DNA of 41,002 nt from Actinomycetota bacterium (GTDB taxonomy: Bacteria; Actinomycetota; Actinomycetes; Nanopelagicales; Nanopelagicaceae). Of this stretch, positions 10,611 through 19,172 are shown piece after piece. Position numbers and translations under genes: made by a program. The notes beneath the pieces are model-generated. The model was not told the origin of the DNA and did not search any database. It was given only the letters and a program-made list of their open reading frames with translations. Within the stretch, counting starts at the first letter, position 1; the number at the start of each line of letters is the position of its first letter. Where the stretch lies: NCBI GenBank assembly GCA_009698675.1, contig WLPT01000014.1, positions 1 through 41,002 on the forward strand, in the 5' to 3' direction.

Positions 10611-11327
10611 TTGCTAAGTTTTGGCCCGGTTACTTATATGGATGTGCAGAAAACTGGCTGCACCTTTATTTCCGATGTATTAAAGAAAACACTTAATTTA
10701 CAACCCATAGTAGAAATTAAACACGGACGATTTGATCGGAGCAAGACAGCTGATGATTTTGTGATTATTTCCCGAAGAGATCCTTATTCGCAATGGGTTT
10801 CACTGTATAACTATGGATGCATGAACCTAGGGTGGCTATACGTGAGGCTAAAAAGTTTTGGATTAAGCGACCAGCTATATACGAGAAATAAAGAGGGGTT
10901 AAATGCATTTGTTTCATATCTTCTTCACTCTCAAAATTCTCATTTACTAGGAGAGGGATATCAACAATCCAAACATTTGGATTTGGGTTTTCAGTCATAC
11001 AGGTATCTAGCAATGTCACTCGCCAAACCTAGTTCGGTATACCAACACTTCAAAACTCCAGCGGATCTAATGGAAAATTTCCAGAATTATTCGATAATAA
11101 ATTTTGAAATTCGTACTTCACGCTTGAACTCCGATCTCAACCACCTTCTAACGCAAGTGATACCTCAGTACGTTAGAAAAGATGTCTCTGTAAAAGAGAT
11201 TATTGCTGGGTCTAGTTTCGGTAATGAGTCAATCAAATTTGTATCGGTAGACGATTTGGCACCAAGTACAAGGGGCCTAATAGAAATCAAAGAAAAGTTG
11301 CTCTTGAATCTTGGTATTAATGATTAA
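10611..11327 (+). CDS. Sulfotransferase-like protein (second type)
   Basis: 238 residues from a TTG that follows the upstream stop directly (TAG-TTG), with GGAG 9 bases ahead inside the previous gene. YMDVQKTGCTFISDVLK fits the phosphosulfate-binding loop of sulfotransferases acting on carbohydrates (x-K-T-G-C/S-T), and DDFVIISRRDPYSQWVSLY fits the 3'-phosphate site (R-D-P...S). It is not closely similar to the other two sulfotransferases in this window. As the last gene of the + strand cluster it probably sulfates the glycan made by its neighbours. Assignment rests on the two motifs and on context. Confidence 0.65.
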   Translation: MLSFGPVTYMDVQKTGCTFISDVLKKTLNLQPIVEIKHGRFDRSKTADDFVIISRRDPYSQWVSLYNYGCMNLGWLYVRLKSFGLSDQLYTRNKEGLNAFVSYLLHSQNSHLLGEGYQQSKHLDLGFQSYRYLAMSLAKPSSVYQHFKTPADLMENFQNYSIINFEIRTSRLNSDLNHLLTQVIPQYVRKDVSVKEIIAGSSFGNESIKFVSVDDLAPSTRGLIEIKEKLLLNLGIND

Positions 11328-11394
11328 TTTGGTTGCACAAACAAGGTAGGAGAGTACATTAGGACTCAATTAGGCTGAAAAAGAGGAGGATCAA

Positions 11395-12660
11395 TTGCTA
11401 TATAGAGTTGCGATAGTTGGTGCTGGTCCTTCTGCATATTTTGCTGCACAAGCACTTCATAATTTACAAAATGAGGATCAGATTTTTGCCATCGACATGG
11501 TTGAGCGCCTTCCCACCCCTTGGGGTCTAGTACGAAGCGGTGTTGCCCCGGATCACCCAAAGATTAAAACCGTATCCAAAGTCTTTGAAAAAATTGCAAG
11601 CGATCCAAACTTTCGTTTATTTGCCAACGTCGAAATTGGCTCTGAGATTTCTGTTGCACAGCTATCTGAACGCTATGACGCAGTAGTTATTGCAACAGGT
11701 TCATCTCTTGGAAAGCGACTAGGTATCCCTGGTGAGAATCTCTATGGGTCGATGTCAGCAGCCGATTTTGTACCTTGGTATAACGCACATCCCGACTTTG
11801 CCAATATCGAGATTCCACTCGATTGCGACACGGCAGTTGTTATTGGTGCAGGCAATGTTGCGATGGATGTTGCGCGCATGTTATCCCTCGAACCAACAGA
11901 GTTAGATACAACCGATACAGCCGACCACGCGATATCTGCATTTAAGAATAGTAAAGTCAGAGATGTTTACACAACTGCACGCCGTGGTCCCGAGCATGCC
12001 GCATTTACTTCCCCAGAACTTCGGGAGTTGGCAAAACTTGAGCACACTAATGTGATTATGGCTAAGAGCGATATTGAAAATGCGGTGATACGTGCAGGTG
12101 AGGCTCCAGAGAAAGATGTTAAAAGTAATTTAGATGCAATGGCGTTAATAGCGGACTCACCAAAAACTAACCATGATCGCTCAATGCATTTCCTGTTTGA
12201 GCACAGACCAAAAGAGATAGTAGGCACTGATCGAGTTGAGGGTATTGTTTATACAACCCCACTCGGAGATGTCACAATCGAATGTGGCCTTGTTATTACA
12301 GCTATCGGTTATCAAGCATCTGCCATTGATGGAGTGCCATATGAGAGCGGTAAAGTTGTTAACATCGAAGGCCATGTAAAAAAGAACATATACGTAGTCG
12401 GTTGGGCTAAACGGGGCCCATCTGGCGTAATCGGTACCAATAAATCCGATGCCGCCGCAGTCGTTGAGTTACTTGTATCTGGATTAAGCCAGCCGAAAAA
12501 CAATGGCGATATCTCCGATTTAATAGGCAACCAAATAGTTGTCGATCAAAGTGCTTGGCAAAGAATTAACGAAGCCGAAGTTGCAGCCGGTGAATTGGTT
12601 GGTAAACCGCGCAGAAAAGCGGTTTTACGTGAGGATTTACTCCATTTGGGTGGGCTATAA
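11395..12660 (+). CDS. fprA: Ferredoxin/flavodoxin-NADP+ reductase, FprA (adrenodoxin reductase) type
   Basis: 421 residues from TTG with a strong ribosome site (AGGAGGA, 11384-11390). The N-terminal FAD-binding loop is VAIVGAGPSAYFAAQAL, then PTPWGLVRSGVAPDHPKIK, typical of FprA/adrenodoxin reductase. The NADPH-binding loop is VVIGAGNVAMDVARML with ARRGPEHAAFT, and the C-terminal GWAKRGPSGVIGTNKSDA holds the conserved FAD contact. It transfers electrons between NADPH and ferredoxin in the cytoplasm. The family normally has about 450 residues, so this is slightly short but complete. Ferredoxin itself is not in the window. The gene closes the + strand block and is followed by tRNA-Arg. Confidence 0.9.
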   Translation: MLYRVAIVGAGPSAYFAAQALHNLQNEDQIFAIDMVERLPTPWGLVRSGVAPDHPKIKTVSKVFEKIASDPNFRLFANVEIGSEISVAQLSERYDAVVIATGSSLGKRLGIPGENLYGSMSAADFVPWYNAHPDFANIEIPLDCDTAVVIGAGNVAMDVARMLSLEPTELDTTDTADHAISAFKNSKVRDVYTTARRGPEHAAFTSPELRELAKLEHTNVIMAKSDIENAVIRAGEAPEKDVKSNLDAMALIADSPKTNHDRSMHFLFEHRPKEIVGTDRVEGIVYTTPLGDVTIECGLVITAIGYQASAIDGVPYESGKVVNIEGHVKKNIYVVGWAKRGPSGVIGTNKSDAAAVVELLVSGLSQPKNNGDISDLIGNQIVVDQSAWQRINEAEVAAGELVGKPRRKAVLREDLLHLGGL

Positions 12661-12699
12661 AAAGCAGGTACTATTCGCAGGTTAAACAAAACTAAATAA

Positions 12700-12772
12700 G
12701 CGCGAGTAGCTCAACGGATAGAGCATCTGACTACGGATCAGAAGGTTGGGGGTTCGAATCCCTTCTCGCGCA
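12700..12772 (+). tRNA. tRNA-Arg(ACG)
   Basis: Full cloverleaf: acceptor GCGCGAG with CTCGCGC, D-arm GCTC-AACGGATA-GAGC, anticodon stem TCTGA/TCAGA with loop CTACGGA (anticodon ACG, read as ICG after deamination), T-arm with TTCGAAT, discriminator A, and no encoded CCA. The deaminase that makes this inosine, TadA, is encoded at 33.4 kb. Confidence 0.95.
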
Positions 12773-12780
12773 CAAGTTAA

Positions 12781-12816
12781 GCCTCGAGTGCCTTTCACAC
12801 TCGGGGCTTTTCTTCT
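12781..12816 (+). terminator. Rho-independent terminator of tRNA-Arg
   Basis: GCCTCGAGTG (12781-12790) pairs with CACTCGGGGC (12798-12807), with one G-T pair, followed by TTTTCTTCTT. It works for the + strand; the minus side lacks a T-run. Confidence 0.85.
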
Positions 12817-12820
12817 TCTG

Positions 12821-13033
12821 TTATTTATCGTTAATTCTTCCCCATGAAACGTTATTCCATCCACGCTCGTGGAGGTAGTACAGAAAAGTTTTTGTTAACA
12901 CCTCAAACCCCGCAATTGAAGCTGCAGTAATTGGCCTATGTGTAATTAGGTAGGACACAATGAATGTATCTGCTGTACCAATTGCTCTCCAACTAACAGC
13001 CTTTAATGCAGATCTCTGTTTTGTTACCTTCAT
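12821..13033 (-). CDS. DUF2061 small membrane protein
   Basis: 70 residues. RSALKAVSWRAIGTADTFIVSYLI, a GFEVLTKTFLYYLHER motif and a final W-N-x-x-x-W-G-R are characteristic of the DUF2061 family of small predicted membrane proteins (two short hydrophobic segments). Its biochemical role is not established. In several bacteria it travels with sulfate-activation genes, as here, where its ATG overlaps the stop of a 31-codon ORF downstream of cysNC (ATGA). A purine-rich GGAAGGAAAG precedes the start. A role in sulfate or PAPS handling is suggested only by context. Confidence 0.8.
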   Translation of the reverse strand: MKVTKQRSALKAVSWRAIGTADTFIVSYLITHRPITAASIAGFEVLTKTFLYYLHERGWNNVSWGRINDK

Positions 13034-13125
13034 ATAATGCTTTCCTTCCAGTTTTGAGTATCATTAATAGTCTTCTTGGCTGCTGGCGAAATAGGCTGCG
13101 GGGTAACTAATACTCTCCAACTCAT
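13030..13125 (-). CDS. 31-codon ORF coupled between cysNC and DUF2061 gene
   Basis: This small frame starts with an ATG that overlaps the cysNC stop (ATGA) and ends with a TGA that overlaps the DUF2061 start (ATGA). AGGAG lies 5 bases before its ATG. The peptide begins MSWRVLVTPQPISPAAKK and ends NWKESII; there is no signal or membrane segment. The beginning resembles the first beta strand of D-2-hydroxyacid / phosphoglycerate dehydrogenases (x-VLVT-P), so it could be the remnant of such a gene. Preserved overlaps on both sides argue that it is translated, at least as a bridge keeping ribosomes on the mRNA. Confidence 0.55.
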   Translation of the reverse strand: MSWRVLVTPQPISPAAKKTINDTQNWKESII

Positions 13126-14945
13126 AAAAGCTCCTGCACGATTAAATCAACATTTTCATTTACTGTTTTTGTACCATCTAGAACTAGATCTGGAGTTTTT
13201 GGTCTCTCATAGTCCTGTCCTACCCCAGTAAAGTTAGGGATTTCACCCGCCGCCGATTTCTTATATAGCCCCTTGGGATCTCGAGAGCGACAAATCTCAA
13301 CTGGAGTATCTACAAAAACTTCCAGGAATTCATCGGGCTGGAAGAGGGATTTCGCTCTTTGACGGTCAACTTCAAAGGGACTTATTAAGGCGGTAATAAC
13401 AATCAGACCTGCATCAACCATCAACTTTGCAACCTCTGAGACTCTTCGAACATTCTCAGCTCGATCTTCGGGCGTAAAACCTAGATCCATGTTCAAGCCC
13501 AAACGTAGATTGTCACCATCTAGAACATAGGCATGTGCACCCTGCGCCAGTAATCGCTTTTCAAGAGCATTTGCAATCGTCGACTTTCCCGATCCAGATA
13601 GACCTGTCAGCCAAACAACGCGAGATTTCTGATTCTTTTGGGCAGATCTAACACTCTTAGTTACTTCGTAATCTTGAAGCACAATATTAGAGGACCTACG
13701 TAGAGAGTGTTGGATCATTCCTGCGCCGACGGTTTTAAGCGTAAGGCGGTCTACAAGAATAAAGTTTCCAAACTCCCTCGACTGGCTATATGGCTGCATA
13801 ACCATTGGGATATCAGTTGCAATCTCAACTAAACCAATCTCATTCATCTTTAACGTATCAGATGAGATGTGCTCACCGGTATTAACGTCCACTTTGTGTT
13901 TAATCTTTGTAATCATGGTGGGGGAGGTTGTTGGTCCTGAAACCATTAAGTACGAACGGCTATGAATTAGTGGATCCTCATTGAGCCAGACAACATGTGC
14001 AGCAAAGCGATCAGACGGGATTAAATCAGCAGAGTTCTTTGCGATGATATCCCCGCGCGTTGCATCAACTTCTGGCTCTAAGACAAAGGTAATTGCATCC
14101 GATTCAAGGGCCTGCTTCACATCTCCAGTAAAAGTTGTAATCCTGGCAATCTTTGCCAACTGGTTGCTGGGATAGATAGTTACCTCATCACCAACGGCAA
14201 AAGCACCGGCTCGCACCGTTCCAGAAACTCCTCGAAAATTCTCAGCCCTTGAAATCATTTGGATGCGCATTAAGCCATCGATATCTAACGCCTTTGGAGC
14301 CACCCAGCTCTGGATGCAGTCCTGCAAAGTCGCTCCCGAGTACCAAGGCATATTGTGAGTTGGGAAGACAACATTGTCACCGATTAACGCGCTAACTGGA
14401 ACAACATGAACATCTTGCAGATGTAGTCGATCTGCCGCCTGGCGTATCTCCTTTGAAATCTGATCGTAAACCGACTCAGAATAATCCAGAGCGTCCAGTT
14501 TGTTGATTACGATGATTATGCGCTTAACCGCCATCAAAGAACAGATTGTCAGATGTCTTAAGGTTTGTGTTCGAACACCTTTAGTTGCATCGATAAGAAC
14601 TAACGCTATATCTGATCGAGAGGCGGCCACGACCATATTACGCGTGTACTGCTCATGACCAGGTGCATCGGCGATAATCAACCTCTTGCCGTTAAGAAGC
14701 GACATAGATCGGTAGGCAACATCGATGGTAATTCCTTGCTCGCGCTCTGCCTCTAAACCATCTGTTAGCAAACTAAAATCGATCTCACCAGCAGGTATTG
14801 TGGAACCCGTTCTACGCACCTTCTTAGCAGCACCAATAGTGTCATGTGGGACGCTATCTGTTTCAACGAGCAAACGACCAATCAAAGTGCTCTTACCATC
14901 GTCAACGCTGCCACAGGTTAATAGTCGAATAATTGAAGTAGTCAT
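13122..14945 (-). CDS. cysNC: Bifunctional sulfate adenylyltransferase subunit 1 / APS kinase (CysN-CysC)
   Basis: 607 residues. The N-terminal GTPase part shows the P-loop GSVDDGKST (residues 12-20), switch region EREQGITIDVAY, DAPGHEQYTRNM (G3) and NKLDAL (G4), followed by EF-Tu-like beta barrels. From about residue 435 there is an APS kinase domain with P-loop GLSGSGKST and LDGDNLRLGLN, RAENVRRVSEVAKL and DPKGLYKKSAAGEIPNFTG. Together with CysD it makes APS from ATP and sulfate, driven by GTP hydrolysis, then phosphorylates APS to PAPS. Its start overlaps the cysD stop by one base (TAATG). PAPS can feed reductive assimilation or sulfotransferases; the overlap of cysD with a sulfotransferase gene favours the second use here. 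Confidence 0.95.
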   Translation of the reverse strand: MTTSIIRLLTCGSVDDGKSTLIGRLLVETDSVPHDTIGAAKKVRRTGSTIPAGEIDFSLLTDGLEAEREQGITIDVAYRSMSLLNGKRLIIADAPGHEQYTRNMVVAASRSDIALVLIDATKGVRTQTLRHLTICSLMAVKRIIIVINKLDALDYSESVYDQISKEIRQAADRLHLQDVHVVPVSALIGDNVVFPTHNMPWYSGATLQDCIQSWVAPKALDIDGLMRIQMISRAENFRGVSGTVRAGAFAVGDEVTIYPSNQLAKIARITTFTGDVKQALESDAITFVLEPEVDATRGDIIAKNSADLIPSDRFAAHVVWLNEDPLIHSRSYLMVSGPTTSPTMITKIKHKVDVNTGEHISSDTLKMNEIGLVEIATDIPMVMQPYSQSREFGNFILVDRLTLKTVGAGMIQHSLRRSSNIVLQDYEVTKSVRSAQKNQKSRVVWLTGLSGSGKSTIANALEKRLLAQGAHAYVLDGDNLRLGLNMDLGFTPEDRAENVRRVSEVAKLMVDAGLIVITALISPFEVDRQRAKSLFQPDEFLEVFVDTPVEICRSRDPKGLYKKSAAGEIPNFTGVGQDYERPKTPDLVLDGTKTVNENVDLIVQELL

Positions 14946-15853
14946 TAGAAGTAGCCCTCAGTCTTCTTCTTCTCCATAGAGTCCTCATTGTCGCCATCGA
15001 TGAGTCTGGTAGCTCTCTCACTCAACTTCACATGCAAGACCTCTTCAACCACCTTTTCAATAGTTGTTGCACTTGATTCGACTGCTGCAGTAAGTGGATA
15101 ACAACCCAAAGTTCTAAAACGAACTCTTCTCATTACTGGAGTTTCATTATTGATTAATGGGAACCGTTCGTCATCAACCATAATCAACTGGTCGCCACGT
15201 TGAACCATTGGCCTCTCTTTAGCAAAGTAGAGAGGATTAACCTCGATACCCTCCTGATATATGTATCTCCAAATATCGGCCTCGGTCCAATCTGAAATTG
15301 GAAAGACGCGCATGCTCTGATCTGGAAGCAGACGCGTGTTGTACGTGCGCCAAAGCTCAGGGCGCTGCTCGCGAGGGTTCCATCGATGGCCTGGGTCTCT
15401 TACGCTAAAAATTCGCTCTTTAGCTCGACTCTTCTCTTCATCTCGGCGGGAACCACCAATTGCCGCATCAAAACCATGGTGATCTAGTGCGCTGCGAAGG
15501 GCAACAGTCTTCATGATTCTTGTGTACTCAGAGACGCCAGAGGTAAAGGGATTAACGCCTGCAGCTACCCCCTCATCATTCGTATAGACGATGAGTTGAG
15601 AATTTGTCTCGGCCATAATTCTGTCACGGAATTCAATCATCTCCTTGAATTTCCACGTTGTATCAATATGTAGCAATGGAAAAGGAATAGGCGATGGATA
15701 AAAAGCCTTCCTAGCCAAGTGCAATAGAACTGAGGAGTCTTTACCTACGGAATACATCATTACTGGCTTACGGAAAGAGACTGCAGTCTCACGAAATATT
15801 TCGATCGCCTCATTTTCTAACTCTCTCAAAATCTCCAAATCTACGCGCATCAA
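14945..15853 (-). CDS. cysD: Sulfate adenylyltransferase subunit 2
   Basis: 302 residues, the normal length. The ATP-pyrophosphatase loop is [16 protein letters not shown] (SxGKDS), followed by [31 protein letters not shown] and [15 protein letters not shown], all typical of CysD. It forms the adenylylating subunit with CysN. The ATG overlaps the stop of the upstream sulfotransferase gene (15850-15853), so translation is coupled. A second Met at residue 2 could also serve as the start. Confidence 0.95.
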   Translation of the reverse strand: MMRVDLEILRELENEAIEIFRETAVSFRKPVMMYSVGKDSSVLLHLARKAFYPSPIPFPLLHIDTTWKFKEMIEFRDRIMAETNSQLIVYTNDEGVAAGVNPFTSGVSEYTRIMKTVALRSALDHHGFDAAIGGSRRDEEKSRAKERIFSVRDPGHRWNPREQRPELWRTYNTRLLPDQSMRVFPISDWTEADIWRYIYQEGIEVNPLYFAKERPMVQRGDQLIMVDDERFPLINNETPVMRRVRFRTLGCYPLTAAVESSATTIEKVVEEVLHVKLSERATRLIDGDNEDSMEKKKTEGYF

Positions 15854-16758
15854 CTAACCACAATCTTCCTAAATTCAAAATCTACAGATTTCTTCCCAGT
15901 TTTAGTTAAGTAGCTATCTTGAACCAATCGGGAAGAGTCTTGCTTTGCTGTAGTTGGAATCTTCGCCAATTTACTAAAATCAGCGAACCCATCCCAGGCG
16001 GAAAAATGTTGTATTGAATCGATAGTCTGTGAATCCTGTAGCATCTCATAATCAATGTCCAAGATTGCACAGCCCTGTTTGGTGGCAAAAGTAAAATACC
16101 GCTCATAAAACTTCTCATACTCGTTAATGAATCTATTTAACTCAGTTTCATCAATTTCAATCTGTACACCTTCAGTTGCTGCCGTGTGCCACTTGCCCGT
16201 CTTGTTCGCTTTCTTATGGGAAACAAATCGATCAAGGTGATTTCGACGCAAGAAGATAATATGTGGTTTGTGTTCGGCGATAATTGACTGAAGGACATCA
16301 TCAGAGAGATGAGTTGGAAAAACTTTGATTATATGGATGCCATGTATCTTCTTGATCGCCCTCATGGTTTGCGAAGCGTTAAGAGATGAAGATTCAAAAC
16401 GGTAAGTGCGCCACTTCTGTCGCTGTGTTCGAAAATTGAGGTAGTACCGAAAAGAGAAAAAAGGGTAGTAACGATTAAGGCGCTCAATCACCGAGCTCCA
16501 ATGATTAAAGGCAAAGAATTCGCCGTGATATCTAAAGCCGAGATTCTCCTGAGAAACCAGACTACCCAAAGCATGTGTGCCAGAGCGCGGGAAAGAGATT
16601 ACAAAGACCAACTTTGATTTCACTGGTTTCGCTCTACCTAAAAACGCATTGAGGTAGTAAATCCCTGACTTCGGAAGTGCCTTAATATTTAATAGCAATT
16701 TCTTGAGAATAGTAAGGGTTTGGCTCCTCTTCTCGGACGAAGATTCTCCCTTAGGCAT
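15850..16758 (-). CDS. Sulfotransferase leading the PAPS operon
   Basis: 302 residues. [19 protein letters not shown] (about residues 50-68) is a clear PAPS 5'-phosphosulfate loop (P-R-S-G-T/S), and [26 protein letters not shown] contains the 3'-phosphate site (R...S). An aromatic-rich stretch ([10 protein letters not shown]) may line the acceptor pocket. No signal peptide or membrane segment is convincing; an N-terminal basic helix is present. The gene is first in an operon with cysD and cysNC, and its stop overlaps the cysD start, so donor synthesis and use are tied together. TAAGAT is 6 bases before the ATG, suggesting leaderless start. The acceptor is unknown; divergent glycosyltransferases suggest a glycan. 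Confidence 0.8.
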   Translation of the reverse strand: MPKGESSSEKRSQTLTILKKLLLNIKALPKSGIYYLNAFLGRAKPVKSKLVFVISFPRSGTHALGSLVSQENLGFRYHGEFFAFNHWSSVIERLNRYYPFFSFRYYLNFRTQRQKWRTYRFESSSLNASQTMRAIKKIHGIHIIKVFPTHLSDDVLQSIIAEHKPHIIFLRRNHLDRFVSHKKANKTGKWHTAATEGVQIEIDETELNRFINEYEKFYERYFTFATKQGCAILDIDYEMLQDSQTIDSIQHFSAWDGFADFSKLAKIPTTAKQDSSRLVQDSYLTKTGKKSVDFEFRKIVVS

Positions 16759-16764
16759 GCGAAA

Positions 16765-16770
16765 ATCTTA
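16765..16770 (-). promoter_or_regulatory. Putative leaderless -10 box of the sulfotransferase-cysD-cysNC operon
   Basis: Minus strand TAAGAT, then 6 bases, then the ATG at 16758. It shares a 75-bp divergent region with the glycosyltransferase promoter at 16822. Confidence 0.5.
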
Positions 16771-16821
16771 GCAGGGGACGCTCAAAATTTACGAGACGAA
16801 CACCTTTGTATGCATTATTGG

Positions 16822-16827
16822 TAATCT
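16822..16827 (+). promoter_or_regulatory. Putative leaderless -10 box of the GT2 pair
   Basis: TAATCT, then 6 bases, then the ATG at 16834. Confidence 0.5.
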
Positions 16828-16833
16828 ATCCAA

Positions 16834-17652
16834 ATGTATTCAAATGAGAAGCACACATTGGATCGTTCAACGACATTTCCTCAAGAGATTCAAACGCTTT
16901 CAAAGATTCGAGCAATCCGCCGTAAGAAATTGAAGAAGTACCCATCCGTATCGATTGTCCTTTCTACGCTTCGTCCGGATGATTTACTCTCGATCTTAAC
17001 GCAAATTAAGTTGCAAACTTTAGAAACTTTTGAGCTCGCTATTGGTCTACACGGGATTGCCTTGAATGCAAAACATAAGGTAGTAATTAATCAACTTAGA
17101 TTGAGAAAGATAAAAGTTTTAATTGAAAAATATGGACCAGAAGAAACTCTCGGATCGATATTAACTGATCTCGCGATGAAGACATCTGGAGAGTATGTTG
17201 CGAAGATGGATGATGATGATTATTACGGTCCTGATCACCTCCGCGATTTAGTTGATGCCATAGTTGAGAAAGAAGCAGATGTTGTGGGTCGTGCGATGAA
17301 CTATGTCTATTTGCAACCACTTGATTTAACTGTCCGCCGCTTTGGAGTTCAAGGAACACAGGCAGTTGAGATATGGAGTGACTGGGTCTGCGGCGGTACC
17401 ATTTTGGTTACTCGCAAAGCTGGAGAGTCTGCGGGTTGGTTTGGTATTGGAACAACGGCCGTTGATCGCTATCTACTAAGCCATGTAACGCAAAACCGTG
17501 GAAAGATTTGGCGCACTTTTGGAGCGGGCTATATCTATCGTCGCGGTTTCACTTTTCACACATATGTAACTAATTATTCGAAATACCTAAAAAATGCCAA
17601 CGAACAAGTAGTTGGCCTCTGGAGCGATAAGGTTTTTGGTACTCAGAAATGA
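16834..17652 (+). CDS. Family 2 glycosyltransferase
   Basis: 272 residues. A basic N-terminal extension (IRAIRRKKLKKYP) precedes the GT-A core: VSIVLSTLRPDDLLSILTQIKLQT, then GEYVAKMDDDDYYGPDHL, where the DDD cluster is the metal/nucleotide-sugar site, and a C-terminal part with GFTFHTYV. No membrane segments. It probably adds a sugar to a surface glycan precursor in the cytoplasm. Its last codons overlap the next gene (ATGA, 17649-17652). It is divergent from the PAPS/sulfotransferase operon with only 75 bp between the starts, so shared control is possible. Confidence 0.8.
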   Translation: MYSNEKHTLDRSTTFPQEIQTLSKIRAIRRKKLKKYPSVSIVLSTLRPDDLLSILTQIKLQTLETFELAIGLHGIALNAKHKVVINQLRLRKIKVLIEKYGPEETLGSILTDLAMKTSGEYVAKMDDDDYYGPDHLRDLVDAIVEKEADVVGRAMNYVYLQPLDLTVRRFGVQGTQAVEIWSDWVCGGTILVTRKAGESAGWFGIGTTAVDRYLLSHVTQNRGKIWRTFGAGYIYRRGFTFHTYVTNYSKYLKNANEQVVGLWSDKVFGTQK

Positions 17653-19172
17653 CTCAGGAAACTTTTAGATTTGAAAGACCCAGAGATCTTGGGCTTGTTA
17701 AGAGACCCACCCTTTCAGTAGCGATCATTACCGCATGCCGTGATGGTCAAGAGAAACTCAATCTCTTAATGGCATCTCTTGCAGCACAGAGTTACCCCGA
17801 GAATCTTCTAACTGTTTATATCATTGACGATGGCAGCAGCATGCCTATCGAAATGCCTGCAATTGCGCCAAAGAAAACCAAGATTATTAAGTATAAAAAC
17901 GCTCCAAATAAATGGGGAAAAACCGCTGCTACTAACGATGTTACTTCGGCGATAAAGGCTGATGTCTTTTGGTTCGTTGATGCCGATATGGTTTTTGAGA
18001 AAGATCATTTGGCTCACCATATGAAATGGCATCATGCAGGTGATGGTTTTGCAGTTCTAGGGTGGAAACGCTTTGTTAAAGAGTGGGAATACTCGGCTCA
18101 GCGTGCCTTTGAATCGATAAGAAGTGGCAAATTTAGTCAGTTGCAGTCAGAAAGTTGGGGCAAGGAGCTCTGGGAAAATAGAATCGAGAGGACGCAGGAT
18201 CTATTACATCCGGCCTTAGATGGTTACAGGGCCTTCGTTGGCGCAACCTTTTCCATCAAGAGTGAACTCTGGAGAAAAATTGGTGGCTATCGGCGCAACC
18301 TTGTAACAGGTGAAGACACCGAGTTGGGTTGGCGTTTATTCATGGATGGAGTTCGAATACTTCCTGAGCGTTCAGCACAGTCGTGGCATCTGGGTTACAG
18401 CACAGTTGAGATTAATAAGGAGCAGATAGACCGACACAATCAACCTGCGCTAGCTCAGTACATTCCTGAAATGAAGCAGGTTCGCGCGCGTACAAAGAGT
18501 GCATGGGAAGTGCCAACTTTTGAATTGATTGTTGATGTTCGAAATGCAAAATTGCAGCAATTAAACAATATTTGCGCACGATTAATCTCATTGCCTGGGA
18601 CTCAAGCAAATGTCGTACTTCTTGCAAGTTGGAGCCAGCTTAAGAAACGCTATTCACCTGTAACAGATAAACACGCAGATTTGCGTGAGATTTATAACTG
18701 GCTAAAGAGCGAAGATAACTTTTCTTTTGAGGAAATTGGGGAAGAGAACCTTGAGATTGAAGAGCTATTAAACCGCTTCACCGATTCGCCCACTCCATTC
18801 CACCTCTTCGCCGATGGGGATTTTGATGGGGATTTTGATGGGAAAACTCTGTGCGATTATCTACTGTCTAGTGAAAACGGGCTCGTCGGCCTAGCGACAC
18901 AGAATGACCGCCGCGCATTTGCAGTGTTTCAGCCAGCGCTAGCTAGGTCAATCTCGATGCGGGGCTCGATTTATAAGAACATTTCAACAACATGGGGTGT
19001 TGTGTGGATGACCAACGAGAGTTTTATTGCATTACATAGTGGAAGTGAATTTAGATTCGCACGCGCTCTAAATTTTGTGAAAAGAGAGGGCAAGAAGATT
19101 AACTCACCAAGGCAACTTTTAACTTTCGTAAGAAAGTTGCTTGGCGTATTAATACGTAAAGTTTTGAAGTAA
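17649..19172 (+). CDS. Family 2 glycosyltransferase with long C-terminal extension
   Basis: 507 residues, overlapping the upstream GT2. The first 260 residues are a GT2 domain: SVAIITACRDGQEKLNLLMASL, IIDDGSS, VFWFVDADMVFEKDHL (DAD metal site), and GYRRNLVTGEDTELGWRLF, the ED and R/W region of processive-like GT2 enzymes. Residues about 280-507 form a second alpha/beta part with repeated DGDFDGDFDG encoded by a 12-base tandem repeat at 18813-18842; I do not recognise this part. No clear membrane spans, but the last 20 residues (FVRKLLGVLIRKVLK) could be an amphipathic membrane-binding helix. It converges on the aminotransferase with no gap. Confidence 0.8.
   Translation: MTQETFRFERPRDLGLVKRPTLSVAIITACRDGQEKLNLLMASLAAQSYPENLLTVYIIDDGSSMPIEMPAIAPKKTKIIKYKNAPNKWGKTAATNDVTSAIKADVFWFVDADMVFEKDHLAHHMKWHHAGDGFAVLGWKRFVKEWEYSAQRAFESIRSGKFSQLQSESWGKELWENRIERTQDLLHPALDGYRAFVGATFSIKSELWRKIGGYRRNLVTGEDTELGWRLFMDGVRILPERSAQSWHLGYSTVEINKEQIDRHNQPALAQYIPEMKQVRARTKSAWEVPTFELIVDVRNAKLQQLNNICARLISLPGTQANVVLLASWSQLKKRYSPVTDKHADLREIYNWLKSEDNFSFEEIGEENLEIEELLNRFTDSPTPFHLFADGDFDGDFDGKTLCDYLLSSENGLVGLATQNDRRAFAVFQPALARSISMRGSIYKNISTTWGVVWMTNESFIALHSGSEFRFARALNFVKREGKKINSPRQLLTFVRKLLGVLIRKVLK
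18813..18842 (+). repeat. 12-bp tandem repeat, 2.5 copies, in coding sequence
   Basis: The unit GATGGGGATTTT is repeated in frame and encodes DGDF-DGDF-DG in the glycosyltransferase extension. It is a likely slippage site that changes length in steps of four residues. Confidence 0.85.

Noticed and set aside
12682-12864. Minus-strand 60-codon frame containing EGIRTPNLLIRSQMLYPLSY
   Set aside because: This is the well-known false protein produced by reading across a tRNA gene in antisense; it covers tRNA-Arg and its terminator.
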